From Tetranychus cinnabarinus (lineage: Eukaryota > Arthropoda > Arachnida > Trombidiformes > Tetranychidae): a stretch of DNA of 64,000 bases. Shown piece by piece: positions 34,345 to 46,329 of the stretch. The position numbers and the translations under genes are program-made. Below the pieces are notes generated by a model. That model saw only the letters and a program-made list of their open reading frames with translations. It was not told the DNA's origin and did no database searches. Numbering within the stretch: the first letter of the stretch is position 1; each line of letters opens with the position of its first letter. The stretch is from assembly GCA_022266195.1 (NCBI GenBank), contig WHVY01000001.1, forward strand, positions 14,880,001 through 14,944,000, written 5' to 3'.

Positions 34345-34455
34345 GTCTGAATGATTCTGGATTTGATCATCGGAATAGCTTCTTTACTGGATGGATTGAG
34401 ATGCATGGCATTTATTTGCACTAGTGGCCATTATTGTTGGATATCTATTTTTTCA
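34345..34455 (+). pseudogene. Short GR relic (TM1 region)
   Basis: CATCGGAATAGCTTCTTTAC, then GATGGATTGAGATGCAT and ATTTGCACTAGTGGCCATTAT match the TM1 segment of G-type GRs (for example 55945-56020). No flanking homology; about 110 bp survive. Confidence 0.6.
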
Positions 34456-34843
34456 ATTAGTGCTGCCAACCTGGAAGAATGTAAATCTTTGCCTTTTTGA
34501 AATAAGGTCTATTGAATGTAACTATTGAACCAAAAATATATTATAATAATCAATATTAATTCGGGGAATATCAACTGATATCGTGTACAGCTCAGATCAA
34601 ACATTCAATCGATTCCCAGTGGATCAAGATCGTTGGTTATATAATGACTTCGATGCAAACAACATCATTAATAGCATGTAATACTAATACTAGTTAATTA
34701 TCATAACATTGAATTGAAGATGAGGAAATTTTATAAGTTCAATACAGTTCAATGTAAAATCGACAAAACTCAAGTCGAGTTAAACTGTCGACCAGCTTTT
34801 AAACTGATTTGTAAACGATTCAATAACTTGAATAAAGTTTAAT

Positions 34844-36348
34844 ATGTCAATTTGTAACCAATTTTGTTCAATTAAAACTTGCCTACGATGTTATTTCGGT
34901 ACTAAAGATGATTCAAAATTGGTTGAAAAAGTAATTGATAAATTCAACTCAATATTACTTGGAACTTGTGTATTGAAAAAAGGCTATCATCAAGATCGGG
35001 AAAACTCTTATTCAGGTTTACCTAATTTTGGCTCTTCGCTTTTTTTTCTTCGATTATTGAGTTCGATTGCAATACTTCGTTTCATCATCATTATATCAAC
35101 TAATGAGACTTCATACATTCATGTAATTCTTGGCAATCAATTTTATTCGGCTTCTGTGTCATACATTTTTCATGCTATATTACTCGCCTTTTACATGTTA
35201 GGACTAATTTGTCGCGAATATTGTCTAATAATGGAAGCAAGAGGCGATCTTCATTTTTTGAGTCAAATCTTGATTATCAAAGATCACGGCTTTGATGAGT
35301 CAAGGTTGAATCTTTCATCGTATCAGGCTTACATATTTAAAAAACGAACTCAATTTTGCCTCCTTTTCTGGCTTTACTTTATTTATCCAATTTGCCATTC
35401 TTTTGTCCCGATGTTGATTGCTGTTCATCTTTTCAATCCAAGTTATTGGTCAAATCCAGTTTACCTTGTGTCAAGCACGATATGGTGCACGATTGAAGTG
35501 ATCACTTTCATCCATCTTAACAAGAGTATATCAGCGGTCGTATGTACCATTCTTATATTAATATGGCTTTGCGTTGGACGAATGAAGACTATTATAGAGA
35601 GATTGACTTTAATTTCAACATGTGATCAAGTAGACCAAAGTAGAATACTTCTTGCATCAACAAATCGTTTCTTTATTCAATTTCTCAACGAGTTTAGGTC
35701 TTTAGTGTTTAGCGTAAAGTATTATTGTTTTTACAATTTTATTATAATTGCGGCTGCATCAGACTTTGCCATATTTTTTGGAGTCATCATTAAAATCCAT
35801 TCACCTTTGACTTCTAATCTTCTTGGATATTCAGGGTTTTTGGCGCTAGCAGTAGGTTCATTAATAATTTATGCTTGTTCAGCCTTTTGGTTTCAAGTAA
35901 GTTACAAATTAGTCACATTTTTTATTCATTTGGCCATGCAAAAGTAGTATTGCTAACCTGGTCATTGTTTCTGCTTTAAAACTTAAACAGTTCAACCTTT
36001 TTTGTGGCATTTACTCGGCCCTTTCGGCTCGATCCAAAATTAAATTAGATACAATTCAAAGATTAAAGGTAACTAACTCACTTTGTTGAATCACAATATC
36101 GATCTAATTTGCGTAGATTTTGCATATTTTAGAAATGTGTTCATACAACGGCATCAAAATTGGCGATTTTTGCACCATTAAAAGAACACTTCTTGTCTAT
36201 GTATGTACAGTGACGATCATGAAAACTGTTGACCATTAATGCTACTGTATTAATACTTATTTTTAACTTTTTTCGATTTCAATTTCTTCTTGAAAATGCA
36301 GCGGCGATAATGTTATTAGTTGTAAACTTGCGATCACTAGATGCTTAA
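34844..36348 (+). CDS. Gustatory receptor, second subfamily, final splice acceptor lost
   Basis: Exons are 34844-35896, 35991-36068 and 36117-36200; the homologous fourth exon is 36283-36348. It duplicates the gene at 22941: the first 70 or so codons of shared sequence are nearly identical at the DNA level. The acceptor before exon 4 reads GATTTCAA|TTTCTTCTT, whereas its paralogue has GATTTCAG|TTTCTTCTT. The next AG (after AAAATGCAG) would give Arg-Arg-stop, deleting TM7. Unless a non-canonical site is used, the receptor is truncated and probably non-functional. The first three exons remain open, so the loss is recent. The start is MSICNQFC; the paralogue's upstream ATG is not conserved here. 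Confidence 0.8.
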
Positions 36349-36905
36349 CTTCGAAACCATTAATCAAGCAAACTTAGCAAACAAAACAGAAACGTTTTTC
36401 ATTTCAGCTCGTAAACATCTTAAACTTGACATGATCTCGAGCAAAATTTTCATCAATATGCCGCTTAAATCCATTTGGACTAATGATACCGACAATCGAT
36501 TAAATAAAGACTTTTGGTTGGCAAATTGAAACATAAGAAAACAACAAAAACACTCAATATTTACATTTTCAACCATCAAAAGTACCCAAGAGTATCAAAA
36601 CTTTACAATATTATGACTCGAGTCATTAAATTTTCATCGTAAACCATTAAGCAACGAACCGAGACTATTTTTATTTACCCAGTTTGCCGTTTGTTTTACA
36701 TTGATCAAGTTAATTGTATTCGTTGTTACATCTTTAATCGTTGTTGTTCTTCATTTTCAAAGTTCAATATAAGCTCAATATTTGCTATGCAATTCAAGTT
36801 TTGAATCAGTTGACAATAGACACAATTGACTAACCAAAATGCGAGTAAGAGAGAAAAGTAAGTTCAATAAAAGTTTTTCATTTATTATGACTTTACTCAT
36901 TCACA
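36349..36905. other. Intergenic: duplicated 3' flank
   Basis: Counterpart of 24438-24900 up to about 36750; then the promoter region of the next GR. No gene is seen. Confidence 0.5.
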
Positions 36906-38529
36906 ATGGTTAACCAACAAATGCTTTCTTTCAACTTGACTCGACACTTTCATTCACTTTTAGGTTTCAATTCTGACCATAAAATTATTCGTAAAGCCAT
37001 TACCAGATTCAATTCCGTTTCCCTTTACACATTCATGTTGAAAAATGGCTGCCGACAGCATCAATCTTCTTCTAGTTTACCCAATTTCACCCTGAAATTG
37101 TTAACAATTCGTTTACTTGTTTTAACCATGGCTATTCGTTACACCATTTTAACATTCAGCAACCACACTTCGAGTGTTCACACTTTTTTGGGCAATCCAT
37201 TTTATCTTTTTTCAAGTTCACCAATTTTCAATGGACTCATGTTGGCCTATTTAGTATTTCTTAATCTTTGTCGGGAGTATTGGCTCTACTTGGAATCAAA
37301 AGGTTGCCTCGAATTTTTAACTCAACTATTTGTCATTCACGATCATGGTTTTTCTCGTCACCTATTGGCATTATCGTTGCTGCAATCGAATCGATTCAAG
37401 CGATTAGCCTCATTTTGTCTCATCTATTGGTTTAAAAATATTCACCCATTTTATTACAGTTTAATCCCGTTGTTTATGGCACTTCATTCTGCTAATCCAT
37501 TTATGTGGTCAAATTCAATCTACTTTGTAGCCAGTTCAATTTGGTGTTTGATTGAAATTTCCATTTTTCTTATTTCAGTTAACAGTTTGGTCATTTCTTA
37601 CTGCATTGCATTCATATTTACATCACTTTATGTTTCACGTTTAACAACTTTGACGGAACAATTGTCTACATTGGCTATTCATCAACAATCATCCGATTTT
37701 CGAAGAGAAGTTGAATCAATTAATCGACTTTTCATTAGTTTTTCAAATGATTTTGACGAAAAAACACGAATATTTCGATATTTTTCTTTCCTCTTTTTCA
37801 TAGGAATGTCCATCACTATGGATGTATCCATATTTCTTGGTTTAATCATCAAAATTCATTCACCTTTAGTCACTTATCTACTTTCATTTTCAGGTCTAGC
37901 AAGTTTAGTGGCAAGTACGGCCATAATCTTTCTTTTAAGTAAATTCTGGAATCAGGTACAATAAACTATTCCCCAAATTTTGAAAATTTATTAAAACTCA
38001 AGTTATTCCACGAACGAATAGCTTTTAATTAAACTCGATTTCAAACTAAACAAGTAATAAATAATTTCAATGAAGATCCAAACCCTAATACTTTGCATAA
38101 TTATACTACAACTACACAAAATATTATTAAAATTTAATTGTTGTCTCAATTTTTTTAAGTTCAATCGATTTTGTGGTTGCTATTCAGCACTCATGGCTCA
38201 AGCGGGCGACTTCACATTGAATATTCAACAAAAGTTGAAAGTAAGCTATAAACATCAGCTAATGAATGCAAATTTAAGCTGAAATGTTCAATCCAATCGA
38301 TTAGATTTTATACATTCTAGAAAGATGTTCATACAATGGCGTTAGAATTGGCGACTTATGTTTCATCCAAAAGTCACTCATTATCCATGTAAGTAAGAGT
38401 GTGTAGAAGAAAATATTATTCAATTTATCAATAAACTTTTAATTTCAGTTTTTTCTTGAAAATGCATCAACCATATTGTTGTTGGTTGTTAATTTACGTT
38501 CATTGCAAGATGGTTCCTACAAAGGATGA
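36906..38529 (+). CDS. Gustatory receptor, second subfamily, intact (431 aa)
   Basis: Exons are 36906-37955, 38160-38240 (81 nt), 38305-38388 (84 nt) and 38449-38529 (81 nt). It is a diverged relative of the genes at 22941 and 34844, with REYWLYLESKGCLEFLTQLF, VIHDHGF, and DVSIFFLGLIIKIHSPL-like sequence at TM6. Exon 2 is FNRFCGCYSALMAQ, exon 3 is ILYILERCSYNGVRIGDLC, and TM7 is FFLENASTILLLVVNL. The C-terminal tail is five residues longer (QDGSYKG). An AATAAA follows at about 38567. It is outside the duplicated pair, so it is the older sister of that subfamily in this window. Confidence 0.87.
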
Positions 38530-38876
38530 TGGACTTACACACTACTAACTACTGCTGAGTTTTGCTCAATAAAGAGATTATATCTTTCACGATTGGAACT
38601 GTTAAAATTATGGAATGATTTTGACTGGTCTTAAAAAGTAACTGATTTATTTTGGAATAGTATGAAAATACATTACTGAATGAAAATCCATAAAAAGATT
38701 CTGAAAAATAGCATAATTATTTTTCCTATTCATTTTGAATGTACATTCAGTCTTTTCGATCCGTTTATTGGAAAATAAATTTACTTTATAATGTAAAAAG
38801 AAAACATTAAATATTAAAAACTAAATTTAATAGCTTTGGAATCCATTATGCTTCTTCATTCAATGAAAAGCAAACA
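38530..38876. other. Intergenic, nothing recognised
   Basis: AT-rich spacer between two GRs; includes the putative polyadenylation signal of the preceding gene near 38567. Confidence 0.4.
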
Positions 38877-40408
38877 ATGGATGCAAGAGTTAAAAGTGCT
38901 AAACCTGGAATGTTTCACCTCATTGGATATTTCAAACGATTGTTTAGTAATCCTCGTACGATTCCAGATACAAATGCATTTGATGAAAGTGTCAGCGAGC
39001 TAATAAGACAAACAGAAAGAATGACAATAATCTTTCAAGCTGTCCGTAATGGTCTTAATCAAAGTAACGCTGTAGCGATCAGCTCTTTTGGTTATCGTAA
39101 ACTTAATTGGTTGGACTGGATGATCGGAATCATTTCTTTTATGAATTGGTCTAGAGGTTTAATACTCATTTTTACTAGTAATGAACGTATTGCCATTTTT
39201 CTTGGTCATCCATTATTCCGAGCTAAAGATCGTCAGGCTTTAACGATTTGGGCTGTCATCACTTTATCGGTCATGTTCATCTTTCGTGAGTGGATTTTGA
39301 GTCTTGAAGCCAAAGGAAAACTCGAAATATTGTCCGTTTGGAAAGTTTGTTGCAACGGCTTCAATCGGACTCAATTAAAAATGGGTAATCTACACATCAA
39401 TAGATTTCGATTGACTATTATTTTAGTGACATTCGTTGCTTACTGCGTGATGCCTGTAGTTCCTTTATTTACATTAGTTGGTTTTTTCACCCCAGTATTG
39501 ACCAATCCTTGGATGTACGAAATTCCTGAGTTGGCATTCAGTTGTTTCCTTGGGTCATTTTCGTGCGCTTTAATTACCACTTTTCTTTTGAACTCGATTC
39601 TTGGATTTACCTGGTATTTTATTTGTACACTCGTCTTTCATCTCTATCGGTTGATGGATTTGTTGGACAGGGCTGATCGCTTGAAAAAATCAAACAGAGG
39701 AATGAATGAGAGAAATATAAAGTTATTGTGTTTACTGATCATTCGTCGTCTCAACAGTTTTGAGTTGACTACGAGAAAGTTGCGCTATGTATTCTTGTAC
39801 TATTTTTTTGTATTTGCTTCTTCAGGTGATGTATACATTTTCCTTGGACTGGTTGTTAGAATTTACAATGACGTTTTAGCCAATATACTTGCGCTAATCG
39901 GTGCTATAATTCTTCCGGCTATCGGAATTTTCGGTTACATCTTTGGAAATTTCCTCTCAGAGGTATCAGAAGTATTAAGTTATTGTAATATTATTGTATT
40001 TGATACGAAATCGCCTCTTTTTCATTTATTATAATAGCTCGACGAGTTGACAGGTAGATTGCACCATTTGACTTCGAAGAATAGACTCTCATTGAAGACA
40101 TTGAACAAGGTAATGATGGTCTTTTTAATTTTAATCAAGACCTAATTATGGTCTTAAAACACAAGAAAGAGTGTTAAATGTACGATTTTTAAGCAGGTTT
40201 CGGAAATAATGGATCGAGTCGCTGGACCATATAATGGCATCAAGCTCGGTGACTTTTTGACTATTGAGAAGAGCTTTTTCATATTCGTAAGATAACCTTT
40301 CTGATGATCTGATCAAACATTAACTCTTTTCGTCCATTCTAGTTTATCTTGGAAAATATATCAACTCTTATGCTTTTTACGTGTAACATTGGACCTTTGA
40401 TAAACTGA
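38877..40408 (+). CDS. Gustatory receptor, G-type, intact (437 aa)
   Basis: Exons are 38877-39962, 40038-40109, 40197-40286 and 40343-40408. N-terminal MDARVKSAKPGMFHLIGYF is unlike the other G-type members. From LIRQTERMTIIFQAVRNGLN onward the family pattern resumes: FGYRKLNWLDW, REWILSLEAKGKLEILSVW, NPWMYEIPELAF, LRYVFLYYFFVFASSGDVYI. Exons 3 and 4 are nearly identical to those of the GR at 17303 (VAGPYNGIKLGDFLTIEK), although exon 1 is clearly more diverged. That contrast hints at gene conversion at the 3' end. Confidence 0.87.
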
Positions 40409-40629
40409 ATAACAAAATCATAACTGTAACAACTATGTATTAATAAATATTAAGTATCTAATATAATAAATATTATTTGATGTACTCCGTCCTAATTTTA
40501 GCTTATCAAAAGCAAAGCGACAGAGCAAAGTATGAAAATAAAATAAAATCTGATTCTACTCTAAAGAAATGCAATAGAGGTTCCCGATTGAAAGCTATTT
40601 TATTGGAAACTGTTGATCGAAGGGATATT

Positions 40630-41088
40630 TTGTGAATTCTTTGTGACTCCAAAAAAACAAATCTTGAAATATTGACTTCACTAGCTCGCAATTTGCAAAT
40701 TATCTTAGAGTCGCTTGATAGCCAGTAGATACCATACGAATTTTCTGAAACTCTTAAGTATTCGTCACTTGAAATTACAAATAATAGTGCGACTGTTGCC
40801 ATTGGAGATCCAATTTCCCGTAGAAAAGATCATCAAATTACAAATCATATGTAGGTTGATCATTTTATCATCCATAGTCATCTTTTGAGAATTTATTTTG
40901 AGAATTTAAGCCAAAGGAAACATCTAAATGTTGTCCATATGGAAAAGTTGTCGCAACTGTTTTAATTCGGTTTACTTACAAATGAATGAAATAAAAATAA
41001 ATACAGATGTAAATTAAGCCTGGCTGCTGTTTTAGTGTCCATTGTTGCTTATTGCACCATTCTCGCGGTTCTTCCATTTGCGATCCTA
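40630..41088 (+). pseudogene. Decayed G-type GR exon 1 relic
   Basis: From about 40795 (GTTGCCATTGGAGATCCAAT) through GCCAAAGGAAACAT, TTGTCCATATGGAAAAGTTG and ATTGTTGCTTATTGCACCAT, it tracks TM1-TM3 of the GR at 17303, with several frameshifts. Fainter similarity may reach back to 40630. It ends abruptly where the inverted-repeat element at 41091 starts, which suggests the element truncated it. Confidence 0.7.
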
Positions 41089-41090
41089 CA

Positions 41091-41931
41091 GAAGTGATCA
41101 TGCATCAGATTCGTGATTGGCGACTTGCAGCTTACTACTTACTAGTATTTGCATAGATGAAAGATAACCTCCTTCAATCAAAGCAATCAGATAATCATGA
41201 AGGGTTATCAAAATATGGAGTAAGTGTTAATAAAAAAGAAGTGTCAAGTGCTCAATTGTTAAAAACGTTATTATCAGATATTCAGTGCAAAGATATCGAT
41301 GATTAAATGTTCCAAATCATGACAAAGGATTACGATTTCAGAGCACGATTATTGATTGAGATTGTCTAACTTAACGTTACATAAAAATTCAAAGTTCTGG
41401 TTTATCTTCAATTGTGCTGTTTTCACATCTAAAATCTGTATTTGTATTAATATTAATCAATAATATATTTTAAATTATATTGATTTAAATCATTAAGAAC
41501 CCGAGTTTTTCCCTGATTGTAACTGTCGCTGAGGCATTGTTTGTGTGAGAATTTATTCAGAATTTCACCGCATTTTTCGTTTCTTCACAGTTTGGAACCT
41601 AATAAAGATGTTACGAGCATCGAAGTGAAAATTTTAGATACTCAACTGTAACTTTGCGTTGGAACAATCATAATCAATAATCGTGCTCTGAAATTGTAAT
41701 CCTTTGTCATGATTTGGAACATTTAATCATCGATATCTTTGCACTGAATATCTGATAATAACGTTTTTAACAATTGAGCACTTGACAATTCTTTTTTATT
41801 CACATGAACATAATGTCACACTTACTCCATATTTTGATATTCATGATTATCTGATTGCTTTGATTGCAGGAGATTATCTTTCATCTATGCAAGTAGACTC
41901 GCCTAAAACTGATCTGATTCATAATCACTTC
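41091..41931. mobile_element. Large inverted-repeat (foldback) element, about 840 bp
   Basis: The left arm (about 41091-41370) and right arm (about 41665-41931) are imperfect inverted copies around a unique centre of about 290 bp. Examples: GAAGTGATCATGCATCAGAT against ATAATCACTTC, CATAGATGAAAGATAA against TTATCTTTCATCTATG, and AATCATGACAAAGGATTACG against GTAATCCTTTGTCATGATT. The left arm has about 20 extra bases. No transposase and no clear target duplication were seen. It lies between a truncated GR relic and the promoter of the carboxylesterase. Confidence 0.75.
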
Positions 41932-42042
41932 AGGGTCCAAAATTTTTGTTTTATTGTTTTTTTTTCTTTTCTCATTGGTTTTGTCACATAACAAGTTACT
42001 GATTTATTTGAGATAATAATTTGAATTGACTGCTGATGTACT

Positions 42043-42050
42043 ATATATAT
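42043..42050 (+). promoter_or_regulatory. Candidate TATA box of the carboxylesterase
   Basis: TATATATA lies 44 bp before the ATG at 42094. The spacing would fit a very short 5' leader; no transcript evidence is available. Confidence 0.35.
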
Positions 42051-42093
42051 CGGATGAATGGGTAATCTTTACCATAATTAATGTTCATTTAAA

Positions 42094-43793
42094 ATGAATA
42101 GTTTGATATTGTTTTGTTTCATTTTTTCGCCCATTCATGGGCTTAATTTAACTCCAATAGTAAATTTGACTAGTGGTCCTATCCAAGGTAAAGTTACTGA
42201 ATATGGATCGATTGGTGTTTACCAGTTTCTTGGCATTCCTTATGCAAAGCCACCGGTTGGTAAGTTGAGGTTACAGTTACCAGTTAAGCCAGATCCATGG
42301 ACTGAAGTTAATTCAGTGACTGACTTTGGTCCAGCTTGTCTCCAACCAATGAATCCGATTCTAAACATACCTTATACAGGAAAAATCAGTGAAGACTGTC
42401 TTTATCTAAATATCTATGTCACTGAATCAACTTTTAGTAACTCATCAGAACGACTACGACCAGTACTTTTCTGGATTCATGGTGGGGCTTTTACATTTGG
42501 TTATGGAAATGAAGGAAACACTGAAGGTATTCCAATTGTCCCGTTACATGATGTTATACTTGTCACTATGAATTATCGTCTTAATGCATTCGGTTTCATC
42601 TACTTTGGAGCAAATGAACCTCTAATTCCTCCAAATATTGGTTTGCAAGATCAACTATTTGCTTTGAAATGGGTTCATGAAAATATTCAAATGTTTGGTG
42701 GTGATCCGAATAGTGTGACAATTTTTGGTGAATCTGCTGGATCTATATCAATCTCTGCTCACCTGTTGTCACCACTTTCAAAAGGACTATTTAAACGAGC
42801 TATTCTTGAGTCAGGGACGGTTTATATAGACCATGATTTAGATACCTTGATTACTGATTCTTGGAAACTTTACAATAAAACATCATGTTCAAAATCGAAA
42901 GATGTTCTTGAATGCATGCAGAATTTGACGGCGAATGAAATCCTAAATGGTCTAGATAATAAGTTAGAAGCATTTACTTTCGCAGCTGGTGGCGATATGC
43001 TTCCATACGAACCCTCCAAAATTCTGGCAGAAGGATTATACGATAATTCAGTTGACCTTTTACTAGGCGTTGAAAAGAACGAAGCTTCAATGTTCATGAA
43101 TGCTATCGATCCCATGGTCTTTAATCACTTTTCTCCTAAGCCCATATCCTATCGTGAAGCTACAATCTTTTTGGAACGTATTTTTGATTCTAAATCAATT
43201 GACTATTTCCGTGAACTCTACATTGGTCCAGAAACTAACAATTCAGATTATTTGCGAGCTCAACTTGAAAGAGCTTACAGTGATCTTTTCTTTGTTTGTC
43301 CAACTTATATCTTTGGTCATCAATACGCTTCTAATTTGGGTACAAAGGGTGGTAAAGTGTATGCTTATTTCCACACACAGAGACCGAAAGCTTATCTTCC
43401 TTTTTTTAACGAATGGATGGGAACTTTTCATTCATCTGATATTCCATATGTTTTCGGTTTACCCCTGATAAATCCTGACTACTCACAGAAAGATATTTCT
43501 TTGAGTCGTGAAATGATGAAAATCTGGACTCATTTTGCTGAAAATGGGTAAGTTCATACATTTCATTGAGTAATCAATTTAATGACTTCGATTCATTATT
43601 TATTTACAGTGAGCCTCCAATGATTGGTGAAACTAAATGGAAACCATTCCAAGAAAAGATGTCAGCAATGATCCTAAACATAGATGATTGGGGAAAAACT
43701 GAAACGGAAAGAGTTGAATTTTGTCTCAAAGAATGGGAATATATATATCCGCATGTTAGTAAGAAATTACAGTTAATTCGATATGAATCGTAA
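42094..43793 (+). CDS. Carboxyl/cholinesterase, intact (545 aa)
   Basis: Exons are 42094-43547 and 43610-43793; the intron splits a Gly codon (phase 2, GG|T). The protein starts with a signal peptide (MNSLILFCFIFSPIHG), so it is probably secreted or membrane-attached from outside. The alpha/beta-hydrolase carboxylesterase signatures are present: EDCLYLNIYV, the oxyanion-hole HGGAF at residues 129-133, nucleophile Ser214 in FGESAGS, acid Glu330 in VEKNEAS, and His446 in FHSSDIPYVFG. With the triad complete and the length normal, it should be catalytically active on carboxylic esters, as in xenobiotic or hormone ester hydrolysis. The substrate cannot be read from sequence. It ends YES without an obvious anchor signal. 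AATAAA lies at 43928. It is the only non-receptor intact gene in the window. Confidence 0.93.
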
Positions 43794-43927
43794 ATCCTAT
43801 AAAAGTCTCCATGCAATGGGAAAACTCAATTTAAATCATGTCACAAAGGATGTGCTGCGATAAGATAGCTTGGTAATTTTTCATTTCTTATTTTGATAGC
43901 ACACAATAACATTTTATATTATATTTA

Positions 43928-43933
43928 AATAAA
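43928..43933 (+). terminator. Putative polyadenylation signal of the carboxylesterase
   Basis: AATAAA, 135 bp after the stop codon, in an AT-rich stretch. Confidence 0.4.
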
Positions 43934-44681
43934 TCATTAAAATAATAATATCAAAAATATTATAACAATATATAATAACAAAATATCATTAAACAAGGAA
44001 TTTAAGCTGTCTTCACAGATTTTACGGCTATTATTCACCCTGTGAGTGACCTAAAAACCTTTCTTCAAACCTTTAGCTGTTGGTAGATAGAACCTGATCA
44101 ATCATTGTGGAGAGACGTTTTCAAAACACGACATTTACCTGGTCGATGTTATTAGTGAGCATATTGTTCGGTTTGATTTGAAAGCTGGTTAAGGCTTCAT
44201 TTTTGCTATCAAAAGTGAGCAATCGCATGTCTTTAGAATATGCAGGACTTCTTTCTTCATTTCATCTAAAGGTGTCACTGTACTAAAAATTTCCAAAACA
44301 TTTTTCAATTATCACCTTTCGATCAAAAGTTAACAGTGGTTAGTTACTCATGAGATACACTAGGAACTGTGCAATGGTTAGCCATTAATAAAATTTTAAA
44401 TGCTTATTTTGCCTTTTCCATGTTTTCATTGTGATCGATGGTAAAATCAATTTCAATTGATTGGTTGATAATCAATGATCAATATTAAATATATTAGCGA
44501 TACTTTATAATGAGTTAACGATCACGAAATCACAGGTGCAAATGGTTTCATGCTAATGTGACCTTTCCGATTAGAAATCCATACTTTGAAGTAAAGATGC
44601 ATAGAAACAGACAGTCGAGAATATAATACAAATATTAATATAACAGACTTGTTTTTAATTGCCTTAAGTTCAACATTTTTC
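43934..44681. other. Intergenic; possible coding relic and GR upstream block
   Basis: On the minus strand, about 44243-44139 reads as protein-like sequence (including MRLLTFDSKNEALTSF) ending at a GT donor-like site; it may be an isolated exon relic. From about 44420 the sequence is the shared GR upstream block. Confidence 0.35.
44526..44549 (+). promoter_or_regulatory. Shared upstream dyad, 133 bp before GR start
   Basis: GAAATCACAGGTGCAAATGG followed by TTTC, then ATGCTAATG; same arrangement as at 32040, 50782 and 55530. Confidence 0.45.
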
Positions 44682-46222
44682 ATGGAAATAGATATAATGG
44701 TATATTCCACTGAAAGTTCTGTGAGTGTCCGAAAAGGCAACTTTTTAAAAGATTTGGCAGACTTGTTTCGTTTTTCATTTGTAACTCCAGATACTAATAA
44801 AGTTGATTTGTGTGCTGCTCAACTTGTACAACGAACAGAAAGACTGACTATTACCTTTCAAGTTTTACGCAATGGTTTGGATCAAACTAACACTATTGGT
44901 ATAAATACATTTGGTTATCGTCGATATAATTGGCTGGATTGGGCCATCGGAATAATCTCTTTAATCAATTGGTTCAGATGCATAGGTCTTATTTGTACTA
45001 GCAGTGAGGCTGTGAACATTATTCTTGGAGATCCACTTTTCCGCAGTAAAGATCGTCTAGCTTGCATAATATTAGCTTTTATTACTTTAACAGTCTTGTT
45101 CAGCTTTCGAGAGTGGATTTTGAGCCTTGAAACCAAAGGAAACCTCGAAATATTGTCGATATGGAAGTTTTGTCGCAACAGTTTTAATCCAATTTACTTA
45201 GAGATGGATAAACTAAATATGAATAGATTTCGCTTGATTGTTATTTCAGTGTCACTTGTTTCTTATTGCACGATCCTTTTTGGTCCTTTATTTGCATCAT
45301 TTGTGTTTATTACCCCATTACTGACCAATCCTTGGATGTACAAGATTCCTGAATTGCTATTCTTCTGTTTCCTTTGGTCACTTACAGAGATTTTCATTGC
45401 CTCTTTTCTCTTGAACGCGGTTCTCGGATTCAGCTGGTATTTAATTTGTACATTTTCCTTTCATTCCTACCGTTTGCTTAATCTGTTTTATAAAGCTGAT
45501 TACTTGAAAAATTCAACTGAAACAGTGTATGCAAGAGACATCCAATTGCTGTGTTTACTGATCATTCGTCGTCTCAATACCTTTGAGTTGGCTGTTAGGA
45601 AATCACGCTATGTATTGCTGTACATTTGCATTGTATTAACTTTTTTATGTGATGCATTTATTTTTCTTGGGCTGATTGTTAGGGTCTACAATGACTTCTT
45701 AGCTAATCTACTTGCCACAGTTGGCATTTTTGGTCTTCCGTGTATCGGAGTTTTCGGTTATATCTTCGGAAATTTCATCTCAGAGGTGATTAGTTATTGA
45801 TTGTACTATTGTATTCGCAACAAATTCTTCTGAAAATGTTTTTTGTTTTTTAGCTCGATAAGTTAACAGTTAGATTGCACCGATTGACTCTGAATAATAA
45901 ACTCTCATTGAAGGAAATGAGCAAGGTATTGGTTTATTGATTTCAATAAAGTACTGAATTAATTTATAAACTTGAAATGTAATGCAGACCGCTTAATGTG
46001 CAATTTTATGCAGGTTTTGGAAGTAATGGATCGTGTTGCTGGACCATACAATGGCTTAAAGGTCGGGGACTTTTTGACTGTTGAAAGGAGCTTCTTCATA
46101 TTCGTAAGATAATCGCCTTGATAATCTGATTAAACATTAACTCTTGTCTTTTCTAGTTTGTCTTAGAAAATATAACAACTCTTATGCTATTAACGGTTAA
46201 CATTGGGCCTTTGATAAAGTGA
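44682..46222 (+). CDS. Gustatory receptor, G-type, intact (443 aa)
   Basis: Exons are 44682-45785, 45854-45925, 46014-46103 and 46157-46222. The start MEIDIMVYSTESS was chosen because it gives exon 1 the same 1104 nt as in the GR at 17303; an in-frame ATG lies 33 bp upstream and another at 44697. It follows the type closely (DLADLFRFSFVTPDTNKVDL at the N-terminus, REWILSLETKGNLEIL, YNGLKVGDFLTVER). It differs at TM6 (YICIVLTFLCDAFIFLG) where others have ASSGDVYI. It is the first gene of the alternating 44.7-57.5 kb array. Confidence 0.88.
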
Positions 46223-46329
46223 TGCAACAATATTACAAGAAAGACTTTTCTTAAAACTCAAAGCTTTTTTGTCTGAACCGGGCTTTGTTAGCTATAATGA
46301 AAACTTGTATGTATTTTCTAAATCAAATC

